From positions 7,028,312 through 7,092,311 of the forward strand of contig KK106981.1 in assembly GCA_000611775.1 (NCBI GenBank): DNA of 64,000 nt, written 5' to 3'. The stretch comes from Umbilicaria muhlenbergii (lineage: Eukaryota; Ascomycota; Lecanoromycetes; Umbilicariales; Umbilicariaceae). A program made the translations under genes and the position numbers. This document shows, piece after piece, positions 43,160 to 54,525 of this stretch (positions are counted from its first letter, which is position 1; each line of letters opens with the position of its first letter). The notes under the pieces were generated by a model, which saw only the letters and a list, made by a program, of their open reading frames with translations, was not told the DNA's origin and did not search any database.

Positions 43160-46147
43160 CTAGGCACCGATCTTCTGATAGAACAGAATATAAGCGACCT
43201 TATTATCCTTGACCGAAGACCCCCGTCCGACCGGCGTCCTTTTCCCCTCCGACCCAGCCGGCGTCGCCGTCCCATTCACAACCCCCGACCACTTCTTCCC
43301 CCCGGCCGCCGTGCCCGTGGCGCCATTGACCTGACTCCAGCCCTTGTCGGCCTTGGTATTCTCCTCATCCTCCAAACCGCCAACCTGCTCGAAGATATTC
43401 CCGCTGGCGCTCTGGTCGCGCTTATGTTGTTCGAGAGCCGCGGCGAGGAGTTTGGGGTCTTCTTCGCTGCCGCCTTCGGCGACGTCTTCGCTGCGGACGC
43501 GGCGGATGATGGTGTCGTCGAGGCGGATCCATTCGCGGCCTTCTTGGCGTCGCACGTCGACGGTGTAGTGGCCGCCGCTGGCGTTTTTGCCGTGGTGGTA
43601 GACTACGCCGATGAGGCGGTATTTGGGCAAGCCGCCATGAGCTGCCAGGCCGCCTCTTTTGTGAGGTGGGAAGACTTCTTTCGGGATCTCGAGCTCCAGT
43701 GGGTAGCCGACCTTTTTCCAGATCTTCTGCGTTCCGCCAGCGTTGTCGTATTGGAAGCGTTTGAGGTGAAGGATCAAGACGGGTGGGAGAGTGTCGATGA
43801 ACATTTGCTTGGTTGCAGCGACGCCAGGCCCTCGCGGAGAGTTGAAGTCTCCGTGTAAAGTTTCGGACCTGGTCAGACCCTTCAGAGCATCTGTGATGTT
43901 GTTGACTTGGGGAGACCCGATGTCCAGCTGCAATGGCTGGTAGGGCTCCGACGTCACAGAATTCTTCATACCCGGGACTCGTAGCTCTGACCTGATCTTG
44001 CCACCAAAGATTTTAGTGATGGGTGACTCCGCGATCGCGCCAGACAATCGAGTGATGGCGGCTTTCTGCTTGGGTCCCACTTCGAGCCACCCGTTCTCTG
44101 CCCCTGGCCCGGTCTCACTGATCGGAGAAACAATTCCGTTGTTTGAAGTGAATGTATCGGAAGTGGGGGTTGGTGCGGAAGCTTTCATGGACTTGACGCA
44201 CTCATCATGCATTTCCTCAAGGAGGAAACCCAAGAACTCTTCCGCGTCCTGTTGATGACCGCGCTTGTGTTCTGTCAGCCAAGGAAAAACGCCTAAAGAA
44301 AGAAGATATTTTCATACCCGCATTGTAGCAAACCGAGGCAGCCGCCTGATTACCTCATAAACAAATTCTGGAATGAATGCTTCACCATATTGCTCAAGCT
44401 CACTGTCTTTAAGACGCATCCGTAACTGCTCGACAGACACTGCAGAGTCAATGACGGGGAACTCCCGCATGAACATAATCCTAGAAAGGTCAGCGAAGCC
44501 TCCCCGTAAGAAATAATTTGAGAGCCTTACATTGTATCCACCATGGGGGTATCACTCTTGAAGCTATGCACCGCCTGTTTACCAACTTTGTCAAGGAAAT
44601 TATAAAATGGAGTGCAGAATAGTAATATCTGTAGGATCTAACGAGTCTTTGTTAGCCACCACTTGCCAATCAGAACAGCATACTTACTGCATTCATATAA
44701 CACATATTTCCGGTGTTCACAAGCCCTCTGGGTTCCAAAAACGCAATTTTGGTATCGTCATCGCGGCTATCGACATTGAATGAACCCAGTACATCAGAGA
44801 GAGACCCAGCCTTAGAAACGGCAAAGCCGTTTGTCTGACCAGTAGTACCACTGTTTAGTGACGATGTAGGAAGTGCGGCCGATGAAGCCTTGGTCCTGAC
44901 AAGGTCTGCCCAAGATTTGGGTGGTGCTTTGATCGGTGGCGGAGTTGCTGTAAAGGTTTGCTCGGAAGTTGTAGAGCTGGTCTCGGCGTTGACAGGATCC
45001 ACAATATCCGGTACGATCACGGCTTGGTCGATATCCGCTTTGGCATCCGTCAACTGAGAGGTCCCAGAAGCAGCACTCTGCGACATCCGTTGTGACGGCC
45101 GTGACGGAATGTTGGGAAGAATAGGGACGATGGGTATTAGGGGCACGGCCGGTCGGTGAGTATTCTTAGAGGGCCACGAAGCCTTCCGCGACTGGGTTGG
45201 CGCTTGTGGTGCTACAGCAGATGACGGGGTTGTAGGATGCGTTGAATCAGCCTCTGAGGGAGCGTGAGACGTTACCGGCGTTTCCAGACTGGAAATCACA
45301 GGAGCAGGAATTTCTGGGGCAGCTTGGTCCTCTGAAAGTGTTGGCAAGTCCTCAGGCGCTTCCTCTGGGGCTCGTGACATGTCCTCTGGCACTTCGTCCG
45401 GCACTGACGGGATGGTATCTATAGCGGGCTCCGTTGTTTCTACAGCGACCTCAGTGTCCTCGGATGACTCCTGCCTAAGAGGTAACTCCACAGGGATGCT
45501 TGAGGACTGTGGAGCAGGTTTTTTCCGCCGTCGTCGCACACTTTTGGGGGGGAACGGCTCATCGGGAACCGAGTACCACGGAAGCTGAATAAGAAATTAG
45601 CAATGCCTAATAGAATGGTCTCGGAGGTAGATGAGCTACTCACGGGAGGATAGAAAGGCAAGCGAACAGTCGGCGGAGCCGGAGGAGGAGGAGGCGCATG
45701 AGGAGGCTGTCGTGGGGATTGGGTGAGTGGTGGGGCTGATGGCGGAACGTGTAATGATGTACTCGACGAACTCGGAGAGAGCATGTCTTGTTGGGAGCGG
45801 ATTGAGGACGAGGACGGCGCATGCGGGGGTGGATAAGGTCGGTAAGGCATTGGTGCAATACCTTGGGGAGTTGGGTACGGCGGTGCTACCATGGGCGGAT
45901 ACTGCGAATACTGCCTAGGCATTGGCGGCTGCATATTCTGGTATTGGTACCATTGCTGGGCATGCTGTGGGTGGAAGTGCGGCGGCATTGGGTGTGGGTG
46001 AGGATGCGGCTGTTGGTAGCCATGGTAGGGGTGGGTGTGTGGGACCGGGGGAGGAGTTGGCCGATACGGCAGCTCGTGTTGTCTTTGGCCATTGTGGAGG
46101 GGAATTGCAGGCTGCACATGAGGAATGGCCGGCAGGTGAGTGTTCAT
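43160..46147 (-). CDS. Ubiquitin carboxyl-terminal hydrolase, Ubp3/USP10 type
   Basis: Exons in coding order: 45644-46147, 44688-45584, 44531-44637, 44318-44480, 43160-44263; 924 residues. A cysteine protease that removes ubiquitin; yeast Ubp3 with Bre5 acts in vesicle transport and ribophagy. N-terminal 400 residues are disordered and rich in Pro, His, Ser. The USP catalytic domain begins with the Cys box GLVNTGNMCYMNAILQILLF, continues MRRGHQQDAEEFLGFLLEEM, and has the His box LIGVVYHHGKNASGGHYTVD and ends VAYILFYQKIGA. A Ser-rich insertion follows the QDAEEF helix, as in USP10. The acceptor of the last exon (cacaag) was chosen because it alone keeps RRGHQQDAEEF in frame. The first exon begins at the ATG ending at 46147; a further upstream exon cannot be excluded, because the adjacent upstream sequence also reads like coding (STPPQHSDGVQGDDTTPST). 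Confidence 0.9.
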
Positions 46148-46659
46148 CACGACGGCTTGTGGAGGCCGTGATGGCCTTCGTCCGGCCGGCAGGACTCTCC
46201 AGAGCCCACGCGACCGGCTTAGATGCTTGCGTCAAACTTGGCAGGATTTCGGGACTCCAATTCTTGCAACATGAAGCACAAAGGTGATAGGGTTTGCTAG
46301 TCGTAGACGGAGTCGTGTCGTCGCCCTGCACGCCGTCCGAATGCTGTGGTGGAGTGGAGTCGGATGCGGCTCCTCAGGCTTTGTAGCCGGAAATTATTTG
46401 GGCGCGGCGAATGGCGAAAGCAGAGAGGGGAGCACTCGCTGTTTACGGAAGGAAGAGGAAAGTGATCACGATACCAGCGCTGCGCCTTTGATTTTTCTAT
46501 TAATCTTGAAAAGTGGATGAAGTAGTACTTCACAGACGGTTGTTCGTCCTGTTACTTCACCGTTGATATTCGTATTCATGTCGACGGCGAGACGGAAGAT
46601 GATTCGCTGCAGTTTTACGTGGGGGAAATGCTTCTCTCCGCAAGTTTGCCTCTTCAGCC

Positions 46660-46850
46660 TCTAGGCCTAATCTGAGAGTAGAGGAATCCGGGGCATCCTC
46701 AAGCAGCGAAACAATAATGAATAGTATAATGTTGTTCAGTAACGGTAAGAGTACAGCACTGGAGCTGAAGGACTTCGACTTTCAGAATCTGCGCATTTGG
46801 TCTTCTTCGAGGGGCTGAGGCCTCCTGGTCGGAAGACTTCATGACTGCCA
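46660..46850. repeat. Dispersed repeat family B, copy 3
   Basis: Core AGGAATCCGGGGCATCCTCA at 46682-46701, GCGAAACAATAATG at 46704-46717, then GGTCGGAAGACTT about 140 bp after the core. Confidence 0.6.
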
Positions 46851-47134
46851 CCCTCTGGTGGTTCGCCTTCTGCTACCGGCTACCGAAGACAGGAAACACA
46901 TGGACCAACATGAGATGGACTGTGCCTATCTGTCCATCACGACCCCTAACAAGGTGTGAGGAGACATCCGTCACGCCGGACTCCATACGTCTGCGAACTG
47001 ACATCTCTACCTCCGGGTCAATTGACTGCGATGTATACGTACTTGCATTAGCCCTTGGTGAGGGCTGCCTGGGGGAGCAATGAAGAAAGCGAGCCGGCAG
47101 ACCCTGACGAACGAAGATGGACATGGCCGAGAAT

Positions 47135-47159
47135 AGCGTAGCGTAGCGTAGCGTAGCGT
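47135..47159. repeat. GCGTA pentanucleotide microsatellite
   Basis: Five tandem copies of AGCGT/GCGTA (TAGCGTAGCGTAGCGTAGCG and on) in the intergenic region. Confidence 0.85.
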
Positions 47160-47420
47160 GCCTGGTTCTGCTGACTAACATGATGCTACGCTAGTGAGCA
47201 AGAGACCAGAGATGATGAGTCCCCTCCGCTTTGCTACCAGCCCCTCGGGGTAGCACAAAGGCAACAGTACCACCCAAGCCTCACGTCGTTCGGCAGGGCG
47301 AGGGCTAGCAATAGGGATCCTTCTCATTTGATCTCACACTGCGAGCCGAGAGGTTCGCCTGGCCCTCATCTTCCAAGTTATCCAACGCGATCCGGCCCGA
47401 AAGCGCGGGCCGTCTGTACG

Positions 47421-49812
47421 ATGTCCTCGAACTCAATACCTTCCTTGATAGCTTCAAAAAGTGGAAACGTGTCAGTGCAGACACCTTCACTTGCACAATC
47501 TCAACCCCCCCCCTCTTTTGCTGCCGATGGTCACCAGCAACGACGGAGTGGCGGATCAGGCAATCTTGGGGCTGGCTCTGCAGCCCGCGCCTCTACATCT
47601 TCGGCGAGGAACAATCAGTCATTTCGGAAGCAGAACAAAAACCAGAGACGGCCGAGGCTGGCGGATGAGGATGCTGCTGCTGAATCCGTAAGCCAGTTCT
47701 GCAGGCACAAGTCCTTATGGCAGAGCTGTCTTAGGCTGACAGGTGCTCACATATAGGCAGCCATGAATTCCACCAGCAGTCGCAAGGGACAAACCTCAAT
47801 CACTCATCTTATGAATTTCACGTTACCGCCAAGGCCACAGTACCAACCATATGCCAACCACGGACGCAATACGCGGCGGAACCCGACATGGGGTCTTGGG
47901 TCGGGGTATCATGCCGTAGACAAAGCTAGGTCAGTCAATCGGGCCCAACTGTCATATCAACTCTGTATTGAGAGGCAGCAGATACGTGCATGCCAACTAC
48001 CGATTCATTGTCGACCCTAGAGGCGACTACCGCGCTCAAGCAGTCGATGCAGACGTCCACTTGGAGTGGAACACTGTACTACAGATCTTGGCTTCTGCTC
48101 AGTCACAATCTGCTAGTTGTCCGATTTGTTTATCGATCCCTGTCGCTCCACGCATGGCTAAATGTGGCCATATCTTTTGTCTACCATGCCTTATCCGATA
48201 CATGCACTCGACCGACGACACCAAGCCAATACCAGAGAAGAAGGCACGATGGAAAAAGTGTCCGATTTGCTTCGATAGCGTGTATATCTCAGATACCCGA
48301 CCAGTGCGCTGGTTCACAGGTCGGGAAGGGGAAGAGCCAAGAGAAGGCGGTGATGTTGTCCTGAGGCTGATAATGAGGCAGCCAGGGAGTACGCTTGCCT
48401 TGCCTCGCGACGGCGCTAGATCTCTTGGGGCAGCGGAGGATATTCCCTGGTATTTCGCAACTGAAGTGACAGACTACGCTCGAGTCATGAAAGGTAGTGA
48501 AGACTACATGGTGTCACAATTCGAAGGTGAGATTGAAGAGTTGCGTCGGCAGGAAATGGAGGACGACATCATGTTCGGTGAGGACAGCCAGTGGACTCGA
48601 AAAGCCGTCGCAGCAATAATTGAGGCGAAGGAGAAGGTCAAGGGCATCGGGAACCCACCGAGCGCACCGCTGCAACCGGTTGACAAAAAGGTGACACGAC
48701 CACCGATCAAGTTCAATGAGCCGAGCGAAGATGTTCCAGACTTCTACCACATTCAGCATGCTGTTAAGTCCGGACAGTCATCCGGAGGTTCTGCAACGCC
48801 ACAGAGTCAGAAAGTTGTGCCAGCAGCGCCTAACGGGCCAACAGGCTCTTCTGGCATAGATGAGGAAAATGTCCCTGCGGTACACTCTCGGCCGCCTGTG
48901 CCAAGCGTCATTACTTCTTCTCTATCGCAAGTTCGGGCCAGAGCAAACGGAGCCGATCATCAGCCGTCTGGTTCGCCACTTTACTTCTACCAAGCTCTAC
49001 TACACTACTATCTGTCTCCGCTCGATATACGAATCCTCAAAGCGGCTTTTGGTGACTACTCCGCATTTCCGGCAGTCATCCTTCCCCGGGTCGAGCACGT
49101 TTCTACGGGGCACATAGTCGACGATGACCTCCGCAAAAGAGCCAAATACCTAGCCCATCTACCCTATGGATGCGAAGTAGGGTTTCTAGAATGCGACTGG
49201 ACAGACGTTGTCGGGCCCGAAGTCCTAGATAGATTCGGCCCCGAGATCGAGCGCCGCCGCAAGAAAAACCGGGAGAAAGAAGTCCGCGAGGAAAAGGAGC
49301 GCCTGCGGGCAGAGAAAGAAGAAGACGACAAAAGATGGGCGGCGGCAAGACGGAAACGCCCGAGTATCTCGCATGATCTCCCCCCGGAATTTCAACTCCA
49401 GCAAGATATCCCACCTGCATCTTCTTCTGTCGACCTCAACCTCGCCTCCTCCTCCCCGCCCTGGTCTTCCTCCCGCAACCGTAGCGGCTCCGCTTTCGCT
49501 TCTTTGGCTTCCCCGTCTACCAGCCCCAATGCGCCACGCACCGTCTGGGGCACGACTGCCGTCATTCCTGCCTCGCCGCCCTTGCCCGCGGTGAAGCATG
49601 ATCCCGAATTGCCGGAAAACGACGGCTGGCTGCAGGGTTGGGAACGGGATCTGCTGCAGGAGGATGAGCTTGTCGCGCGCGTTCAGGCTAGCTCAATCGG
49701 CGAGGGGAGCTCGAAAGCGAGGGTGGGGCTGGGGACGGGCACGGGCACGGGGAAGAAGAAGAAAGGGAAGAAGATTACGCTCATGACGACGAATGCGCGG
49801 AGGGGCGCTTGA
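47421..49812 (+). CDS. RING-finger E3 ubiquitin ligase, RNF10/Mag2 type
   Basis: Exons 47421-47687, 47757-47929, 47982-49812; 756 residues, all junctions in frame. RNF10 and yeast Mag2 are RING proteins linked to ubiquitination of stalled 40S ribosomes. The conserved family pieces are TSITHLMNFTLPPRPQY, RYVHANYRFIVDPRGDY and the C3HC4 RING CPICLSIPVAPRMAKCGHIF followed by CLPCLIRYM and WKKCPIC. Downstream is the region around PRVEHVSTGHIVDDDLRKRA with KYLAHLPYGCEVGFLECDWT, typical of the family. A long charged coiled-coil stretch (RRRKKNREKEVREEKERLRA) follows, and the tail is Ser/Pro-rich ending in a basic Lys-rich segment. The start ATG at 47421 gives a disordered Ser/Gln-rich leader as in homologues. 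Confidence 0.92.
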
Positions 49813-50029
49813 GTTGGCTGGGGCTGGGGCTTTGGCAGATGGGCGTTTGTCTTGGGCTTGAGCTTGGGTGCGGGAGGCGGTGTGAGCTTGTTGTACATTT
49901 ATCTGGCCATCGGGCGAGGTGGCGAGCCTTGCACCATACTTTGTCTGTTGGAGCCTTGTGGAAAGAAGCTCTGCATTGGTAGTGATGCCTTGGGACTACC
50001 TTACGACAGATTACCTTAAGGGAAGGCTA

Positions 50030-50520
50030 CGAGATGAACATACAGTATAAAAACAGTAGTGTTAATAAACACTGAATACCAACCGTCCAAGTAGTTAAAA
50101 AACCATAAACTGTTGAATTGAATTGACTGTTTTGTGATTGTAGCCGTAGACAGGATAAACGGTTTTTGAACTGTTATTTAGTATATTCGTTCTCGTGAAA
50201 ATGTACGATCACACTAATTGCCTGTAAGGACCATTGAACGTTCTATTTTGATATCTGTTTTTAGAGACAATCTGTAATTCAACTGAATAGTCAACAGTAG
50301 CTGTAATATGTTGTCCATGTTACCAATATCAAATCGGTCAAATGATATATCTATAGACGTACCGTTTTACATCAAGACAGTAGATACAAAATTACAGCAA
50401 ATCATTGTCACCGGCTTAATCTCAGTAAACGGTGGCTAAATCGTTATTAAGCCGTTTATCAATTCTATGACGCTTCGCGGGGTGTATTTTCAATGGGTTA
50501 TTCGCTTCATATAGTAACCT
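50030..50520. other. AT-rich block 1 with recurrent ACAGT/ACTGT words
   Basis: Strikingly AT-rich compared with the genes around it, with many repeats of AACTGTT, AACAGT, ACAGTA and AACGGT on both strands and stops in every frame. Resembles block 2. Confidence 0.5.
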
Positions 50521-50936
50521 GAGTTATAACCCGGCTAAATGCCCCCTGAGACAACGAACCGAAGTTCATGCTGATGCAAGCCAAGCCGCCAAGTCCACCA
50601 CACCCAAGCGAAAAAATTAGAATGAGCTCAAAATTCCCCATGTCCCGTCCTTCTTGCCTTTGCCTGGTGTAAAGTTTTCTCTCTCAGTCGCTTTTGATGA
50701 GTAATGATGTGTTTGTCTATCTTCAAGCCTTGAAGCCATGGTTTCAAGCCAGCTTGAAGCCGCCTGTGGTTTTAAATGATATTGAAGCTTTGGTTCTAAG
50801 TGCTTGCAGAGACATATCTCAACGCTCATCTCAAGTTTGACCCTTCATGTTAAGGTGGGTCGACATCTACTGGCTCAGACAGCATTGCTAACCTACTATG
50901 TTTGAATGCCTAGTGTACTATGCTGATTCTTCCTTC

Positions 50937-51115
50937 GAAAGCCCTGCTCCCAGGTCAGGCCCTCGATTCGAAAGCCGTCCCCCCAGGTCAGGCCCTCGAT
51001 TTGAAAGCCGTCCCCCTGAAAGCCCTGCTCCCAGGTCAGGCCCTCGATTCGAAAGCCGTCCCCCCAGGTCAGGCCCTCAATTTGAAAGCCGTCCCCCTGA
51101 AAGCCCTGCTCCCAG
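50937..51115. repeat. 81-bp tandem repeat, about 2.2 copies, built from 33-bp subrepeats
   Basis: GAAAGCCCTGCTCCCAGGTC recurs at 50937, 51018 and 51099, exactly 81 bp apart. Within each unit, the 33-bp piece beginning AGGTCAGGCCCTCGATTCGA is repeated. Because 81 and 33 are multiples of three, an 86-codon frame (50898-51158) stays open and would encode repeats of APRSGPRFESRPP; another frame is also open, so coding is not implied. Confidence 0.85.
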
Positions 51116-51379
51116 TGCAGGCCCCTCAGTCCTCAGTTTATTCGAAAGGCCTGCGTAGGCAGGCCTTCCCCTGGTGACAAGATATGGATCTACACTGGCG
51201 GGCTGACAATCACATGCTATATGAGTACCTCAAGGTAAGGTAAGTCTTCCAGCTCATCAGTGACTTGTGCCTTCCTTTTCTTGAGGGACACGGCCTTGGC
51301 CAAAATGTTCAATCCTCATGTAGGTAGACCACTAGATAGGAAGTGTTTCTGTATTTAATGTTAATTCGATTTTACTATC

Positions 51380-51790
51380 TCACTCAGTGTGAGTCTTGTG
51401 CAATAAATGTGAAGAAGATTCAAGTTAACGTACATTCCTTCAACTGTAGATGTCTTAAAAAACTGTTTAACTACGGTAGGTTGACTATTACGTAAAGAAT
51501 TGAGAACGTTAATTAATAAAAAACTGTAATCATCTCTTGAACGTACATAGACTTGAAAACGTTGAAATAATATACAGTCTCATGTATGAACTGTTTTCAT
51601 ATCTAACAGTTATTTGCTTCAGAACGTAGATATCAAGTCACGTTTTCAGCACTGAGAACGCTCTTTTCACTACTACTGTTTGACTTATTTATACGTGTCC
51701 ACTTAGTTATATCACATAGAATGGTTTAAAATCAAAACTGTCAATTAACTATTTATTTACAGTAGTCTAGAGCCCATGCAGACCGGTAAG
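51380..51790. other. AT-rich block 2 with recurrent ACAGT/ACTGT/AACGT words
   Basis: Similar composition to block 1: AACTGTT, AACAGTT, AACGTA and AACGTT recur every 20-40 bp. No coding frame and no clear terminal repeats. Confidence 0.5.
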
Positions 51791-52004
51791 GTAGGTATCC
51801 ATGTTAGTGACTCTTGTGGATATTTGAGAGTCTATACATATCTCACATCCTATCTTACGCAGTACGCATCCCTTGGTGGATTTACTACCTTATTCAAGCA
51901 GGTTTTAAAAATGGGTCCGAAACCCTAAATCGCAGACTTCGTCTCCAGCCCACCCGACTCAATGTGACATGTTAGATATATTGTTTGTCAAGGACTTGAC
52001 TGCC

Positions 52005-52123
52005 ACATACGACCACAGACTCAAGGGAACTGGGCATCCCGTCCGCTCTGCCATACATAAGCTTGAGATCGGCAGATCAGTAGTTGGGTGGGTGACCACC
52101 AGCGAATCCCTGCTGTTGTATGT
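52005..52123 (+). rRNA. 5S ribosomal RNA
   Basis: 119 nt. Starts ACATACGACCACAGACTC and ends CTGCTGTTGTATGT, so the ends pair as helix I. The internal control region and loop sequence GTAGTTGGGTGGGTGACCAC then CAGCGAATCCC is the strongly conserved fungal 5S 3' half. GGCATCCCGTCCGCTC is the conserved helix III region, and CTCAAG with CTTGAG pair as helix II. It is followed at once by a T run, the Pol III terminator. A lone 5S gene away from the rDNA is normal in Pezizomycotina. Confidence 0.93.
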
Positions 52124-52128
52124 TTTTT
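52123..52128 (+). terminator. Pol III T-run terminator of the 5S gene
   Basis: Six T residues immediately at the 3' end of the 5S RNA. Confidence 0.8.
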
Positions 52129-52779
52129 GCCCCCTTCTTTTGCATGGGCTTCTAGATTGTCTTTTCGTAAGTAGGCATAGTAGGGAGGGCTTAAAGTGTG
52201 CTCGTTCGTAAAATGGCCCTTTGGTTTCCTACGATAGTCCTCCCGTACTTGAGCGTTTATCTACTCATAGACCCTCAACAGATACGTGATCATCATCGGA
52301 AGTACTGATGGCGGGTATTGTTGGTTGTTGTTGATTGACTTACCTTACACTTCGACGTGGCTGCGTTCTTACAGTTTACCTTCGGCTGCATACGCTTCTT
52401 TGCATGGGCCGCTGTTATTGCGTTCGATGTGATTGTGCTGCTTTTAGTCCCTGTTCATCGTTCCTTTCGTCCATGTCTCCTTCCTCCGTTGTGACATGTA
52501 TCGCTTCTCTTCTCATTTCCTCTTTATTACTGTCGTACGCTGGTGGTCGTTGACAGGTACCTTCCACTCTGCATCTTTCATATCCGTTCTCATCTTCAGT
52601 ACCGCTGTGTCCATCTGCACGTAGGCTGTTGACGCTTTGACCTTCATTTCAGGAGAGCCATCTTTCTTTGCACCTCGGGCGATTGCTTGTGAGCTGACTC
52701 AGAAGCTACTGCTGCTGCAAGTGTCGGGATTCTGTACCGATCGTGCATTCTCACTGAAGACGGCGAAAGCCGCTTGCTC
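52129..52779. other. Intergenic region
   Basis: About 650 bp of low coding character between the 5S gene and the next gene's stop. Nothing recognised. Confidence 0.5.
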
Positions 52780-53692
52780 TCAAGGAAAGCTCTCTTCATC
52801 TGGCAGCGGTGTGTCTCTAGCAAGGGACAACATGGAATGACTGACACGAGGAGGTCGAGGCCGCATGAGGGAAGCCGGCGGGTCTTTCTCTTGTGTCTCC
52901 CAATTTTCCGTTCTCGGCACACCTATCGCCGCGCTCAGTCGTTCCTGCTGTCTCTCGAGGCCCTCCAGTTTTTCGCAAATGCGACGCAAAGCATCTTGCT
53001 GCGACCTGGAACAGGATGGTTTAGCGATTTCTCAACCCGAACGGCAACTTGAAGACTCACCGCGCCGCCTGTCTCTGCCGTATCTTCTCGATTTCTTGCG
53101 CCATTTCATGGTATTCGTCAAGCGCACGCCGCAAGGGACCCTGGTTCCAACGAAACCACAGTGCCCATCTGATCGAGTGTGGTGAGAGCAACATAGAATA
53201 ACTGCAACCAAAGACTGATGTGTAGCGCGCCATCTTGAAAATACCGCTCAAAATACGTTGGAAGAGGAGGAAAGCACCCTCAAACTCGCTTGCTTCAAGG
53301 CCAACACGAGGGCCAATCCGGCCGCGTTCTATTAAGGCATCGTATTTTTCAAACTCCTGGCCACTTCCCAACCAACGTGCCAATTGCTGCAAGATAACCA
53401 GGCCCTGGTATCTGAAGCGCTTGGTCTTGAGCAACAGGTCTTCATGCTCGGGCCCGGAGCCAGCCTCGTCGATCTCAAAGGTTGAAATTTCGTGGAGATG
53501 CTTGGTTATAGACGTGAGAATGGTGGAGAACTGCTCGGGACTCGTGGCAATCGCGTTGGCTCCGGATTTGAGATAGAACCAGAGGCCGGCTAGAAGGGCG
53601 TAGACGAATGTCAGTATCCCAACGATGCTTGCGGTAGTAGAAAGCGAGCTGTCTTGGCAGGAGACGCATGTCGCTGGTATAATCTCTGCCAT
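52780..53692 (-). CDS. Single-pass membrane protein of unknown function
   Basis: Two exons, 53061-53692 and 52780-53005, phase 2 junction across a gtgagt...ccag intron, 285 residues. The N terminus contains one hydrophobic helix (ASIVGILTFVYALLAGLWFY) at about residues 22-42. The soluble part has a long helical stretch (LTSITKHLHEISTFEIDEAG, FRYQGLVILQQLARWLGSGQ), a second moderately hydrophobic segment and, towards the end, a coiled-coil-like region (EYHEMAQEIEKIRQRQAARS then ALRRICEKLEGLERQQERLS). The tail is Pro/Ser-rich. The pattern recurs in uncharacterised fungal proteins that I cannot name. No enzyme motif was seen. The neighbouring P450 is divergent from it, 830 bp away. Confidence 0.75.
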
Positions 53693-54525
53693 TGCGCTGA
53701 TCTTCTAGTCTGCAAACAACTTGAGAATGAATTTGAGAGTTGTCAGAAACATAGAACGCTTCGAAGTCTGTGGACTTTGAACTGAGGACATGCGACCGTT
53801 CATATGATGAAATCAGACAGATGCTAACAGTTGTTCATGAAGCCAGCAAGGCCAAGGGCAATTCTCAATGAACGATCCGTTTAAGGACTCCGCAAACAGA
53901 ATGTATTTCCAGGCATTCTAATTAAGCAAGGATAGGGCTCAACGATATCTACTTGAAGATGAATATGCTTTAAGGTGGATTTCGGATGTCGAGTAGTAGA
54001 CTAGTGATGTGAAATGGAGGCAGACGACTGCCTAGATTCTTGCTCTGCGTTGGAGGCTTGCAACAACATAAGTGTACACTTGTGATTGGCCACGTTGAGA
54101 AAATCATCTATTTGTCATCTATTGCGGACGAATCGCAGTCAAGTGATAAGCTCCTTATCTACTTGAAACAAATCCCCAGCCTAGAATATGATGCCTTGTA
54201 CTCATACGTGCGGACGTCAGAAGGAAGCTGCATGCAGCATCCTCTTTCCCTGCCACGTTATCGAGTCGGGGTGTCGGACCTTTCCAGACCCCGCACCTAT
54301 AACCGTCATGAAGTCCACTTCAAATAAGCCGATGAGGTACTCTGCTCCAAAGAGTTGTCGTTCTAGGGGTCAGGGCAAATCAGACCAATCTTGCTGATAC
54401 AACGGGAGCAAAACCGTCAGAAGCTCGCACTCGGACACAATAGATTTTGAAACAGGAAAAAAGAACTCCAGGATTGAAGCTTCACTTTTCCGGCCGCGGT
54501 GACACATTTACCTACCTTCAACGTC
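53693..54525. other. Divergent intergenic region
   Basis: About 830 bp between a leftward gene and the rightward P450 gene; should carry both promoters. No coding frame was recognised. Confidence 0.5.

Larger units (their letters stand above)
46148..47420. other. Divergent intergenic region with dispersed repeat B
   Basis: About 1.3 kb between the Ubp3-like gene (leftward) and the RING gene (rightward), so both promoters should be here. Contains repeat B copy 3 and a GCGTA microsatellite. The 46150-46370 part may be an unmodelled 5' exon of the Ubp3-like gene. Confidence 0.45.
49813..52004. other. Gene-poor AT-rich island with tandem repeat
   Basis: About 2.2 kb with no gene. Two AT-rich blocks (about 50030-50520 and 51380-51790) flank a more GC-rich core holding an 81-bp tandem repeat. 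No transposase or RNA gene was recognised before the 5S gene. Confidence 0.5.
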
